Assembly (NCBI GenBank): GCA_001784175.1
Contig: MFPR01000006.1
Coordinates: 202,226 to 266,225, forward strand
From: Candidatus Lindowbacteria bacterium RIFCSPLOWO2_12_FULL_62_27
Lineage (GTDB): Bacteria > Lindowbacteria > 2-12-FULL-62-27
Length of the DNA: 64,000 bases
Direction of reading: 5' to 3'
A model generated the notes under the pieces. It made no database searches and was not told the origin of the DNA. It worked only from the letters and a program-made list of their open reading frames with translations. The number at the start of each line of letters is the position of its first letter. Within the stretch, counting starts at the first letter, position 1. A program made the translations under genes and the position numbers. This document shows positions 26,622-35,037 of this stretch, one piece after another.

Positions 26622-27274
26622 CGGGGACCCCGAGGGAGTGCCGCTCTTGACTTTTTGATTTGTTGGCGAAAAGTCAAAAAGTCAAGAGCGGCCCCGAATG
26701 GGAATGGGCTGAATTGGAATTCTATAAAACCATGTTCGGTGACGGCGCCCATCAGCGCGGCGTCCTTTTTCGTTCGCGGAATCCGCCGCGCGAGCTGGCA
26801 GTCGAAGAGAACGCCGGCGCGGATGCCCCTCGGATGATCGGCAAGCCACCGGTCGTAAAACCCGCCGCCGTGGCCCAGCCGGACGCCGCTCGCCCGGTCC
26901 AGCCCGAGGCACGGCACGAGCACCAGATCCGACCGGCCCGGCGGCCCGCATCTTCGGCCGCGCGACGGCTCAAAAATTCCGAACGCGCCGCGTTTCAGCG
27001 CCGCAAACGATGGCACCTGATAAAACACCATGCGCTTCCCCCTCACTTTCGGAAATGCCGGCCGCAGGCCGAGCCGGAGGACCCGGCGGTAGAAGGCCCA
27101 TAGGTCAGGTTCGGGAAAGGACGGCGCAAACGCATAGAGGCGCCTCGGGCGGCAGGCGGCGACCAGCGCCCCAAGGTGCGCGCAGATCCGCCGGCTTCCC
27201 GCCCTGCGTTTCGACAAGGTCATGCGGCCAAGCCGCGCTCTAAAAATCGCCCTCCATCTCTTTTTGGTCGCCAT
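26618..27274 (-). CDS. 5-formyltetrahydrofolate cyclo-ligase
   Basis: The 218-residue protein has the family signature GVRLGHGGGFYDRWLADHP, and an N-terminal KKRWRAIFRARLG basic stretch where ATP is bound. The enzyme converts 5-formyl-THF to 5,10-methenyl-THF using ATP in the cytoplasm. Most of the last 25 residues (from about ALDFLTFRQQIKKSRAALP) are encoded by a 51-bp palindrome and are unlike the usual C-terminus. It is divergent from fdxA and runs directly into HDOD 5. Confidence 0.88.
   Translation of the reverse strand: MATKKRWRAIFRARLGRMTLSKRRAGSRRICAHLGALVAACRPRRLYAFAPSFPEPDLWAFYRRVLRLGLRPAFPKVRGKRMVFYQVPSFAALKRGAFGIFEPSRGRRCGPPGRSDLVLVPCLGLDRASGVRLGHGGGFYDRWLADHPRGIRAGVLFDCQLARRIPRTKKDAALMGAVTEHGFIEFQFSPFPFGAALDFLTFRQQIKKSRAALPRGPR
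26641..26691. repeat. 51-bp palindrome inside the 3' end of the folate gene
   Basis: Arms of 21 bp (26641-26661 and 26671-26691) pair completely except for one G-T wobble, around a 9-base loop. Core of the arm: CCGCTCTTGACTTTTTGA. It stays in frame and codes for part of the C-terminus. It resembles an inserted palindromic element more than a terminator, because the gene continues through it and no T-run follows. Confidence 0.75.
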
Positions 27275-27303
27275 CGGCTCCGCTCAATTTTTCGTTCCCT
27301 CTC

Positions 27304-27332
27304 TTGACAACGGCCCTCCAAAACGGTAGACA
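27304..27332 (+). promoter_or_regulatory. fdxA promoter
   Basis: TTGACA (27304-27309), 17 bp, TAGACA (27327-27332). The leader is about 32 bases and ends in GAGGAGG (27357-27363), seven bases before ATG 27371. Confidence 0.6.
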
Positions 27333-27370
27333 AGGCCAACAACACACATCGATCTTGAGGAGGCAAATGA

Positions 27371-27697
27371 ATGGCCTACATTGTGACTGAAGCCTGCATC
27401 AACTGCAAGTATACTGACTGCGCCGTGGTGTGCCCGGTCGACTGTTTCCACGAGGGGCCGAATTTCCTCGCCATCGACCCCGACGAATGCATCAGTTGCG
27501 GCCTGTGCGAGCCGGAGTGCCCGACCAAGGCCATCTATTCGGAGGACAATCTGCCGGAGGACCAGAAGGAGTACGTCGAGGTGAACGCGCGGCTCGCCAA
27601 GGGCTGGCCGGTCATCAAGGAGAAGAAAGAGGCGCTCCCGACGGCGGAGGAGTTCAAGGAGAAGAAGGGCAAGCGGGCGCTGTTGACGGAAGCCTGA
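27371..27697 (+). CDS. fdxA: Seven-iron ferredoxin (FdxA type)
   Basis: The 108-residue protein has the classic FdxA beginning [29 protein letters not shown] and [13 protein letters not shown] provide the Cys ligands of one 3Fe-4S and one 4Fe-4S cluster. The charged C-terminal extension (about residues 60-108) is also typical of this group. It carries electrons in the cytoplasm. It has its own promoter and a strong ribosome site (GAGGAGG). An upstream ATG at 27367 lies out of frame and would give only a seven-residue peptide. Confidence 0.95.
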   Translation: MAYIVTEACINCKYTDCAVVCPVDCFHEGPNFLAIDPDECISCGLCEPECPTKAIYSEDNLPEDQKEYVEVNARLAKGWPVIKEKKEALPTAEEFKEKKGKRALLTEA

Positions 27698-27716
27698 CCG
27701 GTTTCACATTTTTCGC

Positions 27717-27744
27717 TTGACAAAACCAAAACTCGAATTACACT
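27717..27744 (+). promoter_or_regulatory. Promoter of the MerR-spoVG-pyrG-kds operon
   Basis: TTGACA (27717-27722), a 16-bp spacer, TACACT (27739-27744). The leader of about 70 bases contains an A-rich/T-rich hairpin (27765-27802, arms AACAAAAAACGC and GCGGTTTTTGTT) that could act as an attenuator or as an fdxA terminator. Confidence 0.55.
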
Positions 27745-27819
27745 TCCCGCGACATCAGCAAAGTAAAACAAAAAACGCCTGATTGCCGCGGTTTTTGTTT
27801 CTTTGCAGGAGAATTGGCC

Positions 27820-28317
27820 ATGAAGGAAAAAGCAGGGAAGACGGAGGATTTCACACGGGGGGATCTTTTGAAGGTCGTCCGGCTCACGCCCCGGCAGATC
27901 CAGTACTGGGATGAGTCGAACCTGATCCGCCCCACGCGCAAAACGAGACGCCGCCGCTATTATGATTTTGCCGGCGTGGTCGAGCTCCGGGTGGTCCAGG
28001 CGCTCCGCGAGGAGGGCTTTTCCACCCAGAAAATCAGGAAGTTCCTTGTCACGCTCAGGCGCATGATGCCCCGCGCACAGAATCTTCTGGCGCGGCTTCG
28101 GATTCATACCGATGGCAGAACCTTGATCTTTCAGGAAAAAGGCGCCTTCTTCGAAATGAACGGACAGGGACTCCTCAAACTCGACCTCGAACGGCTTTAC
28201 CATCAGGTCCGTCCCGCTTCCAGGGCTTTTTCCGGGCCAATGGGCACCCGTGAGAGGGGAAGCCAGAACGTCCATCGGATGAAGGGTGGGGATCAGCGGC
28301 TGAAACGGGCCGTCTGA
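27820..28317 (+). CDS. MerR-family transcriptional regulator
   Basis: ATG 27820 sits eight bases after AGGAG and is preferred over the in-frame TTG 27814. About 165 residues. Residues 12-85 form a MerR winged helix-turn-helix: LTPRQIQYWDESNLIRPTRK, then YYDFAGVVELRVVQALREEG. The C-terminal half does not have a recognisable metal or drug site. As first gene of an operon with spoVG, pyrG and Kdo genes it may autoregulate the set. Confidence 0.85.
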   Translation: MKEKAGKTEDFTRGDLLKVVRLTPRQIQYWDESNLIRPTRKTRRRRYYDFAGVVELRVVQALREEGFSTQKIRKFLVTLRRMMPRAQNLLARLRIHTDGRTLIFQEKGAFFEMNGQGLLKLDLERLYHQVRPASRAFSGPMGTRERGSQNVHRMKGGDQRLKRAV

Positions 28318-28380
28318 GCCGGCGCGGCGGCATATGGGGCCGCAGTGCCGGTTTTTCCCTCGATGGACGAGGGGGAGAAT

Positions 28381-28917
28381 ATGGGGATCGAAGAGACGGG
28401 AGCGCTGATGGGCGTCCTCCGCCGGTTTGACACCGGGGTGACGGAGGGACATCTGCACACGCTCCTGTATGTGGGGCAGAAACTGCGGCTGATCGAGCCG
28501 CGGTATGTTTTTGATTTTCACGGCCTGATGCCGTACAGCGACGCCTTGGACCTCGAGATCGCGATGTCGATCTGGAACAGCGTGATTCGCATCCGGGACA
28601 ACCGCATCCATGCGGCGACACGGGAGCGGATTAAGGTCGGGTCTGCGTCTCTTGACAAACTGATTGCGCTTTCCTACGATACCCTGAAGTTTCTGGCGGC
28701 CAGTCTGCGTCTGGAGGAGGACCTTCAGAAGAGCCGGCAGGAGATGAAAGAGGAGTGCCATGCCAGCGGAGATTTTGAAGTTGAAGGACAAGGACAAGGA
28801 AGCGATCAATCTGAGCGCGTTCCAGCAGGAGGAAAAGCACCGGAGGCGCATCCAGATCCGCCAGCGCCGCGTCCGGCGCGATGCGCGCCAGGTCGAGGTC
28901 TACATCCGGCTCCATGA
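28381..28917 (+). CDS. Unknown protein with out-of-frame 3' overlap
   Basis: ATG 28381 follows GAGGGGGAG with good spacing. The first about 126 residues look genuine (YVGQKLRLIEPRYVFDFHGL, LDKLIALSYDTLKFLAASLR) and may be a helical regulatory domain I cannot name. From 28760 the frame overlaps the next gene for 158 bp, and its last about 52 residues are Pro/Ala/Gly/Arg-rich, as expected of a shadow frame. A lost stop codon or a small indel just before 28760 is likely. The function is unknown. Confidence 0.5.
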   Translation: MGIEETGALMGVLRRFDTGVTEGHLHTLLYVGQKLRLIEPRYVFDFHGLMPYSDALDLEIAMSIWNSVIRIRDNRIHAATRERIKVGSASLDKLIALSYDTLKFLAASLRLEEDLQKSRQEMKEECHASGDFEVEGQGQGSDQSERVPAGGKAPEAHPDPPAPRPARCAPGRGLHPAP

Positions 28918-29236
28918 GTTCAATCGCTACAACCGCGTCTACCAGATGCTGGCGTTCGACAAGATCATCAAGGACATCGCGCTGTCCGGGTCGGTCGGCA
29001 ACGTCGCATTTGAACTTCTGGACCGGCCGGGCGCCGAGAAGGCCGTGAAGATGATCATCGACCATCCGGAGATGAACGCGCTGGGGATTCAGGAGAAGAT
29101 CGAGATGGAATCCAAGATCGAGACGCACGAGTTCACCCTCTACAAGGCCATGGCGATGATGGACGAGGTCAAAATTTCCTCCGGCAAGCACGGGGGGATC
29201 CAGCTCGAAGTCACCAAGAATCTGCGCAGCCGCTGA
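28760..29236 (+). CDS. Conserved-looking helical protein of unknown function
   Basis: The ATG has a strong ribosome site (AGAGGAG, five to six bases upstream). The 158-residue protein starts with a Lys/Arg/Gln-rich helix (HRRRIQIRQRRVRRDARQVE) and continues with YIRLHEFNRYNRVYQMLAFD and a C-terminal helical part. I recognise no family. It lies between the unknown gene at 28381 and spoVG with only 15 bp to the latter, so it is translated from the same message. Confidence 0.65.
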   Translation: MPAEILKLKDKDKEAINLSAFQQEEKHRRRIQIRQRRVRRDARQVEVYIRLHEFNRYNRVYQMLAFDKIIKDIALSGSVGNVAFELLDRPGAEKAVKMIIDHPEMNALGIQEKIEMESKIETHEFTLYKAMAMMDEVKISSGKHGGIQLEVTKNLRSR

Positions 29237-29251
29237 GCCGGGGTCGGGGCG

Positions 29252-29554
29252 ATGGAAATCACCGAAGTTCGAATCAAACGGTTTGAGGACCCGCAGGGCA
29301 AGCTCATGGGGTTCGCGTCGGTCACGTTCGACGGTTGTTTCGTCGTCCACAATCTGAGAATCGTCTCCGGCGAAAAGGGCGTCTTCGTCGCCATGCCGTC
29401 CCGCCAATTGCCGAACAATAAATTTGTCGATGTGGCCCATCCCGTCACCAACGAGATGCGCGCAAAAATCCAGCAGGCGGTTCTCCGCCAGTTTGAACAA
29501 ACCAAGTCTGACCCTCCCAAAGAGACACCCCCGCCGGCGGAACCGTCCCATTGA
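29252..29554 (+). CDS. spoVG: SpoVG-family RNA/DNA-binding regulator
   Basis: The 100-residue protein has the family layout: MEITEVRIKRFED, ASVTFDGCFVVHNLRIVSGE, VFVAMPSRQLPNNKFVDVAH and HPVTNEMRAKIQQAVL. SpoVG proteins bind DNA and RNA and tune envelope, division and virulence genes in several phyla, not only in spore formers. It precedes an exported protein, pyrG and Kdo genes, which fits control of envelope synthesis. The C-terminus ends in a short Pro/Glu tail. Confidence 0.93.
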   Translation: MEITEVRIKRFEDPQGKLMGFASVTFDGCFVVHNLRIVSGEKGVFVAMPSRQLPNNKFVDVAHPVTNEMRAKIQQAVLRQFEQTKSDPPKETPPPAEPSH

Positions 29555-30995
29555 CGCACAGGGATGGCGACGGCGCCTTCGATGGGCCGCCGCCGTCGCG
29601 GTCCTCTGGGCCTGCGCCGGCCCCGTTGCGCAGCCGGCGGCGGTCGCGCTGGAGACCGGGTCCGAAGAATTCCGCGTCATCCTGATTGAAGACAGTTTCA
29701 TTTACATGAACGCGGGCCGGGACCGCGGCGTTCAGGTCGGCGACCTCTTCGTCGTCGAGCGGCCCGGCAAGGCCGTCGTCGATCCCGAAACCGGCGACAC
29801 GCTCGGCCACGAGCCCGTCGCCATCGCGAAACTGCGCGTCCAGTACGCCGCGCCCCATTACGCGCGCACCTACGCAATGGAAGTGCTGGAGGGCGTCCCG
29901 GTCCAGATCAAGGACCGCGTGGCCCGGTGGTCCGGGGAAGCCGTGGGACGGGTGCCGGCGCCGGCCGTGATGGGCATCGAAGTTGAGGAGCCGCGGCGGG
30001 CCGCCGGCGAGGGCGACAAGATTTTCACGGAGGAGAAACGCCGGAAGGGCGACATCGTCGGGGACTTTGAGGTCGAGGGCGAGGTCATCGATTACGATTT
30101 CGGCGACGTCGACGGCGACGGCATGCCGGAACTCGTCGCGCTCGAGGAACGCCGCATCGCGGTCTACCGGATATCGGCCGGCGCCCCGGAGGAGATATGG
30201 CAGGAAAAGCTGCGCGGGTATCAGTTCGTCGCGCTCGAGCTGTATGACGCCGATGCCGACGGCAAGGCGGAGATCTACGTGGGCCAGAAGCACGGGAACA
30301 CCGGCCGGACCGACGTCTACCGGCATCAGGACGGCCACGTGGTCAAGCGCGGCGAGATCAAGGGCGTGTTCGTTCGGCAAAACGGCGGCGCCCTGTATGC
30401 CCAGCGCTACGGATTCGGCAAGCCATTTGCCGGCCCCATCATGGAGATCAAGTACGACATCGCGGCCAATGTCGTCACGAAAATCCGGGACCTCAAGGAC
30501 GGCCCTTACAATGTCCTCGGGATGGGGATCGGCGCCTCCCGGATGGCCTATCTCGATCACAACGACCGCCTCACCATCACCGACCGGACCGGCCAGATGA
30601 TCTGGCGGGGCACCAACCCGCTCGGCGGATCGACACAGGACCTCGTGTCGGGAAACGGCCGGGAGAAGGTCAAACTGCAGAAGAAAATCATGTTCGAGGA
30701 TTTTGACGGCAGCGGCGGCGAGGATCTGCTCGTCGTGAAAAACGAACTCAATCCCTTCTGGGGATTCGTCGGGCCTTTCGGCGGAAACAAATACAAGAAC
30801 GGCAAATTCGTGATCTACACCGACCGGCCCGGCGGCTGGGACGTGCTGAAGGAGACGCGGGAATTCGAGGGATACGTGTCGGACTACGAATACGCCCGGG
30901 TCGGCGGCCCGAACAAGCAACTCAGCGTGTGCCTGGTGACCCCGGCCGGCCGGGAAAAATTCAAGAGCCGGATCATCGTGGTGAGGGAACTGTGA
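29550..30995 (+). CDS. Exported FG-GAP/VCBS-like repeat protein; start codon unclear
   Basis: The open frame extends back inside spoVG. The signal-peptide-like stretch (LRWAAAVAVLWACAG) begins right after the spoVG stop, where only ATT 29550 or CTG 29508 are near start candidates; the ATGs at 29424/29430 would need a long arginine-rich leader. The mature part of about 450 residues has repeat-like EF-hand-type loops (DFGDVDGDGMPELV, LYDADADGKAEIYV, FEDFDGSGGEDLLV) seen in FG-GAP/VCBS beta-propellers, with a smaller N-terminal domain (GRDRGVQVGDLFVVERPGK). It is probably periplasmic or surface-exposed. It ends with a 4-base overlap with pyrG. Confidence 0.7.
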   Translation: MDAQGWRRRLRWAAAVAVLWACAGPVAQPAAVALETGSEEFRVILIEDSFIYMNAGRDRGVQVGDLFVVERPGKAVVDPETGDTLGHEPVAIAKLRVQYAAPHYARTYAMEVLEGVPVQIKDRVARWSGEAVGRVPAPAVMGIEVEEPRRAAGEGDKIFTEEKRRKGDIVGDFEVEGEVIDYDFGDVDGDGMPELVALEERRIAVYRISAGAPEEIWQEKLRGYQFVALELYDADADGKAEIYVGQKHGNTGRTDVYRHQDGHVVKRGEIKGVFVRQNGGALYAQRYGFGKPFAGPIMEIKYDIAANVVTKIRDLKDGPYNVLGMGIGASRMAYLDHNDRLTITDRTGQMIWRGTNPLGGSTQDLVSGNGREKVKLQKKIMFEDFDGSGGEDLLVVKNELNPFWGFVGPFGGNKYKNGKFVIYTDRPGGWDVLKETREFEGYVSDYEYARVGGPNKQLSVCLVTPAGREKFKSRIIVVREL

Positions 30996-32620
30996 GCCGA
31001 AAGCGCGCGAAGTACGTCTTCGTGACCGGCGGAGTTTTGTCGTCGATCGGCAAGGGCATCACGACCGCCGCGATCGGGACGCTGCTCAAGTCGCACGGGC
31101 TTTCGGTCACCGCGCTGAAGCTCGATCCGTATCTGAACGTGGATGCCGGCACCATGAGCCCGTTTCAGCACGGGGAGGTCTTCGTGACGGACGACGGGGC
31201 CGAGACCGACCTCGACCTCGGCCATTACGAGCGGTTCCTCGGCGTGCGGATGGGCGCGAAGAACAACGTGACCGCCGGCAAGGTCTACGCCGCGGTGATC
31301 GCCAAGGAGCGCCGGGGTGATTTTCTGGGCGCGACGGTGCAGATCGTGCCGCACGTGATCGAGGAGATCAAATCGCAGATCGCCGCGCTGGAAAACGGCA
31401 TCGACGTCATTTTGGTCGAAGTCGGCGGGACCGTGGGCGACATCGAGAGCCAGCCGTTCCTGGAGGCGATCCGGCAGATGGCGCTCGAGCGGCGCGGCGA
31501 CGCCGTCTTTGTGCACCTTACCCTTGTGCCGTATCTCTCGACCGTGCAGGAACTCAAGACCAAACCGACCCAGCACAGCGTTCAGGAACTGCGCCGGATC
31601 GGCATCCAGCCCGACTTCATTTTCGCGCGCTCGCCGGTCCCCCTCTCCGACTCGGCGCGCGCCAAGGTCGCGCTCTTCTCGAACGTCGACGCCGCATCGG
31701 TCATCTCCCTGCCCGACGTCAAGTCCATCTACCAGATTCCTCCCCTCCTCGCAGCCGGGGGCGTCGACCGGCAGCTCCTCGAGCGGCTCCGGCCGGAGAA
31801 GGCGGAGAAGACGCCGAAGCCGCCGGCCAAATCAGCGGCGCCGCTCATGGAGCGCTGGGAGCGGCTCGCGAAGACGGTTCTTTTGGCCAAGGATGCGGTG
31901 ACGATCGCCATGGTCGGCAAATACATTGATCTTCAGGACGCCTACAAAAGCATTCTGGAGGCCCTGACCCACGCGGCCGCCGCGCACGACCGGAGGCTCG
32001 ACCTCCGATGGGTCGACGCCGAGGAGCTGCAGGACCGCACGCTGGGCGAAACCTTCAAGGGCGTCGGCGGGATTCTGGTGCCGGGCGGATTCGGCGAGCG
32101 GGGGATCGAGGGCAAGGTCCGCGCCGTGAGTTACGCGCGCCTGAAATCCGTCCCGTATCTGGGCCTGTGCTTGGGCCTGCAGATCGCCGTCATCGAATAC
32201 GCGCGCAACGTTCTCGGCCTCGATGGCGCCACCAGCACCGAATTTTCGCCGCGGCCCCGGCATCCCGTGATCGACCTCATGGAGGAGCAGAAGAAGAAAA
32301 AAAATCTCGGCGGCACCATGCGCCTCGGCGCGTGCACCTGCAACATCCGCAAGGGAACGCTCGCGCACCGCATCTACGGCCAGCCCAAAATCCGCGAGCG
32401 GCACCGGCACCGGTACGAAGTCAACGCCGCCTACGTCCAGCGCCTCGCCAAGGCCGGACTCGTCGCGGCCGGCACGGACGAACGCACCGGCCTCGTCGAA
32501 ATCGTCGAATGCCCTTCCCATCCGTTCTTCATCGGCGTCCAGTTCCATCCGGAGTTTCTCTCCGCCCCTCTGGCGCCGCATCCGCTCTTCAAGGCTTTTG
32601 TCGGCGCGGCGCTTCGGTGA
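30992..32620 (+). CDS. pyrG: CTP synthase
   Basis: GTG 30992 overlaps the previous stop as GTGA and gives about 542 residues, the normal length. The N-terminal synthetase domain begins KYVFVTGGVLSSIGKGI with the nucleotide-binding loop. The C-terminal glutaminase has the nucleophile Cys in YLGLCLGLQIAVIEYARN and the His/Glu pair near FHPEF. It makes CTP from UTP, ATP and glutamine. Placement before kdsA-kdsD-kdsC is sensible, since CMP-Kdo formation uses CTP. Confidence 0.97.
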   Translation: MSRKRAKYVFVTGGVLSSIGKGITTAAIGTLLKSHGLSVTALKLDPYLNVDAGTMSPFQHGEVFVTDDGAETDLDLGHYERFLGVRMGAKNNVTAGKVYAAVIAKERRGDFLGATVQIVPHVIEEIKSQIAALENGIDVILVEVGGTVGDIESQPFLEAIRQMALERRGDAVFVHLTLVPYLSTVQELKTKPTQHSVQELRRIGIQPDFIFARSPVPLSDSARAKVALFSNVDAASVISLPDVKSIYQIPPLLAAGGVDRQLLERLRPEKAEKTPKPPAKSAAPLMERWERLAKTVLLAKDAVTIAMVGKYIDLQDAYKSILEALTHAAAAHDRRLDLRWVDAEELQDRTLGETFKGVGGILVPGGFGERGIEGKVRAVSYARLKSVPYLGLCLGLQIAVIEYARNVLGLDGATSTEFSPRPRHPVIDLMEEQKKKKNLGGTMRLGACTCNIRKGTLAHRIYGQPKIRERHRHRYEVNAAYVQRLAKAGLVAAGTDERTGLVEIVECPSHPFFIGVQFHPEFLSAPLAPHPLFKAFVGAALR

Positions 32621-33450
32621 TCCCGCGCACCCGCCGCGTCCGCATCCGCCCCGGCCTCGAGCTGGGCGGAGGCGGACCGATCGTCTTCATCGGCGGGCCG
32701 TGCGTCATCGAGAGCGAAAAGACGCTCCTGGAAACGTGCGGCCGCCTGGCGGAAATCTGCGGCGAGCTTGGAATTGGGTTTGTGTTCAAGACGTCGTATG
32801 ACAAGGCGAACCGGACCAGCGTGCGGTCCTACCGCGGGCCAGGACTGCGCGCGGGACTGCGCGCGGTCGAGAAAGTGAAGAAAAAATTCGGCGTGCCGGC
32901 GCTTTTGGACGTCCACAAGGAATCGGAGTGCGGCCCGGCGGCCGAAGTCGCCGAGATTCTGCAGATCCCGGCCTTCCTGTGCCGCCAGACCGATTTGATT
33001 CAAGCCGCGGCGCGGACCCGGCGCGTGGTGAACATCAAGAAGGGGCAGTTTTTGTCGCCGTCGGACGCGCGGTATGCCGCCGAAAAAGTAACCTCGGCCG
33101 GCAATCCCAACGTCACGCTGACCGAGCGCGGCGCCAGTTTCGGTTACGGGAATCTCGTGGTGGACATGCGGTCGCTGCAGATCATCCGGGAGTTCGGCAT
33201 CCCCGCGATTTTCGACGCGACCCACAGCGTCCAGATGCCGGGCGCCGGCGGCAAAACCGCGGGCGACCGCCGCTTCGTCCCGGCGCTGTCGAGAGCCGCC
33301 GTCGCCGCCGGCATCGACGGCCTATTCATGGAAGTCCACCCCAACCCGGCCCGGGCCAAATCAGACGCGGCAAATCAAATGCCGCTCGCGTCCGTCCGCG
33401 GGCTTCTCCGAGACCTGATCGAAATCGACCGGGTGGTCAAGTCAAAATGA
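32617..33450 (+). CDS. kdsA: 3-deoxy-8-phosphooctulonate (Kdo-8-P) synthase
   Basis: GTG 32617 overlaps the pyrG stop. The roughly 277-residue protein carries the DAHP/Kdo8P synthase signatures IVFIGGPCVIESEKT, FKTSYDKANRTS, PAFLCRQTDLIQAAA and IFDATHSVQMPG. It condenses PEP with arabinose-5-phosphate to give Kdo-8-phosphate, the first committed step to the Kdo of lipopolysaccharide. Substrate and product enzymes follow directly. Confidence 0.96.
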   Translation: MIPRTRRVRIRPGLELGGGGPIVFIGGPCVIESEKTLLETCGRLAEICGELGIGFVFKTSYDKANRTSVRSYRGPGLRAGLRAVEKVKKKFGVPALLDVHKESECGPAAEVAEILQIPAFLCRQTDLIQAAARTRRVVNIKKGQFLSPSDARYAAEKVTSAGNPNVTLTERGASFGYGNLVVDMRSLQIIREFGIPAIFDATHSVQMPGAGGKTAGDRRFVPALSRAAVAAGIDGLFMEVHPNPARAKSDAANQMPLASVRGLLRDLIEIDRVVKSK

Positions 33451-34418
33451 AGCCACGAATTCTGGTCCGTGAGGCCCGCCGCGTCCTGCGCGTCGAGGCC
33501 GACGCGATCCGCGCGATCCTGCCGCGGATCGGCCGGCCGTTTGTAGCCGCCGTCGAAACGCTCCACGCCTGCCGCGGCCGCGTCGTGGTCACGGGCGTCG
33601 GCAAGTCCGGCGCCGTCGGCCGGAAAATCATGGCGACCCTCGCGTCGACCGGGACACCGGCCCTTTTCCTGCACGCGGTCGAGGCCCTGCACGGTGATTT
33701 GGGGATGGCGACCAAGGACGACGTGGTCCTGGTCGTTTCGTACAGCGGTGAGACCGCGGAACTCACGACGCTCCTGCCCGCCTTCCGGCGGCTCGGCTGT
33801 CCCCTCATCGCCATCACGGGGAACCTCCGGTCGACCCTCGCGAAATTTTCCGACATCGTCCTCAACGTCCACGTGAAGCAGGAGGCCTGCCCCATGAACC
33901 TCGCGCCCACCGCCAGCACCACCGCCACGCTCGCGCTGGGCGACGCGCTCGCCGTCGCGCTCCTCAAGCTCCGCGGATTTACGCCGCGCGATTTCGCGCA
34001 GGTCCATCCGAGCGGCGCCCTCGGCCGGCGGCTCCTCACCCGGGTGTCGGACCTCATGCACACCGGCCCGGCGATGCCGAAGGTCGACCGCCGCGCCACG
34101 ATGCGCGAAGCGATCGTGGAGATGACCGCCAAGCGGCTGGGATTCACGTCGGTCCTCGACGGCGCCGGCCGGGCCCTCGGCGTCATCACGGACGGCGACC
34201 TCCGCCGCCATCTTCAGCGCGGCGGCGATTTCCTGGACCTCCCGGCCGAACGCCTCTGCACGCGGTCGCCCAAATCGATTTCAAAAGACGCGCTGGCCGC
34301 GCAGGCCCTCGCGATCATGGAAAAAAATTCGATCACGTCCCTCCTCATCCTCGACGACCGCAAACGCGTCTTCGGATGCATTCACATCCACGACATCCTG
34401 AAAGCAGGCGTGGCGTGA
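33447..34418 (+). CDS. kdsD: Arabinose-5-phosphate isomerase (KdsD/KpsF family)
   Basis: The 323-residue protein starts at ATG 33447, overlapping kdsA as ATGA. An SIS domain (about 35-180) contains VVTGVGKSGAVGRKIMATLA and VVLVVSYSGETAEL, and a tandem CBS pair fills about 200-320. It converts ribulose-5-phosphate to arabinose-5-phosphate, the substrate of KdsA. The length and domain order match the KdsD/KpsF/GutQ group. Confidence 0.94.
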   Translation: MKPRILVREARRVLRVEADAIRAILPRIGRPFVAAVETLHACRGRVVVTGVGKSGAVGRKIMATLASTGTPALFLHAVEALHGDLGMATKDDVVLVVSYSGETAELTTLLPAFRRLGCPLIAITGNLRSTLAKFSDIVLNVHVKQEACPMNLAPTASTTATLALGDALAVALLKLRGFTPRDFAQVHPSGALGRRLLTRVSDLMHTGPAMPKVDRRATMREAIVEMTAKRLGFTSVLDGAGRALGVITDGDLRRHLQRGGDFLDLPAERLCTRSPKSISKDALAAQALAIMEKNSITSLLILDDRKRVFGCIHIHDILKAGVA

Positions 34419-34963
34419 TGGGCGCCGGCGCAGTGCCTTACGAAAAACTGAAAAAAATCCGCGCGTGTCTGTTCGACGTCGACGGCGTTCTCACCGACGG
34501 CCGGATTCTCCTCGGCGAAGGGCCCGAGGGCGCGCTCCACGAGCACAAAGCCTTTCACGCGCGGGACGGCCAGGGCCTCATCCTCGCGAGCGACGCGGGC
34601 CTGGAGGTGGGCCTGGTGACGAGCCGGGCGTCGGCCATCGTCGAGCGGCGCGCACGGGAGCTTCGGATCGGCCATGTGTTTCAGAACGTGAAAGACAAAC
34701 TGCAGTGCGTGCGGGGCTTTCTCTCCGGCCGGGGCCTGCGGTTCGAGCAGCTTCTGTACATGGGCGACGATCTCCCCGACCTGCCGGTGCTGGACCGCGC
34801 CGGGTTTTCGGCGACGGTCCCGGAGGCGCCACGGGAAATCCGCGCCGGCGCCGATTACGTCACGGACCTTCCGGGCGGCTCGGGCGCGGTGCGCGAGGTG
34901 CTGGACCTTCTGTTTCGAACGCAGGGCCGGTGGCCGAAAATTCTAAAAAAATACCGCAAATAA
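34418..34963 (+). CDS. kdsC: Kdo-8-phosphate phosphatase
   Basis: The start may be ATG 34418 or the GTG one codon earlier; both overlap the kdsD stop. About 181 residues of the HAD family C0 type: ACLFDVDGVLTDGRIL with the nucleophile and acid Asp, VTSRAS, NVKDKLQ and MGDDLPDLPVL. It removes phosphate from Kdo-8-phosphate. It closes the pyrG-kds run; a new promoter begins immediately after its stop. Confidence 0.93.
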   Translation: MGAGAVPYEKLKKIRACLFDVDGVLTDGRILLGEGPEGALHEHKAFHARDGQGLILASDAGLEVGLVTSRASAIVERRARELRIGHVFQNVKDKLQCVRGFLSGRGLRFEQLLYMGDDLPDLPVLDRAGFSATVPEAPREIRAGADYVTDLPGGSGAVREVLDLLFRTQGRWPKILKKYRK

Positions 34964-34991
34964 TTGACAACGGAGCGGCGCGCGGTATATT
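34964..34991 (+). promoter_or_regulatory. Promoter of the nuo operon
   Basis: TTGACA (34964-34969), a 16-bp spacer and TATATT (34986-34991) lie directly after the kdsC stop and before the small ORF at 35038 and nuoA. This is the best-matching promoter of the respiratory block. Confidence 0.65.
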
Positions 34992-35037
34992 TACTGTAGT
35001 GAACTGAGGGGAGTACAAATCAAGGGGGTGAGGAAGA

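Noticed and set aside
26641..26691. Intrinsic terminator of the folate gene
   Set aside because: The stem is inside the coding sequence, no T-run follows, and the HDOD gene overlaps the stop codon, so transcription must continue.
27367..27390. Seven-residue leader peptide before fdxA
   Set aside because: The ATG at 27367 is out of frame and too close to the ribosome site to precede the real ATG at 27371; there is no attenuator structure.
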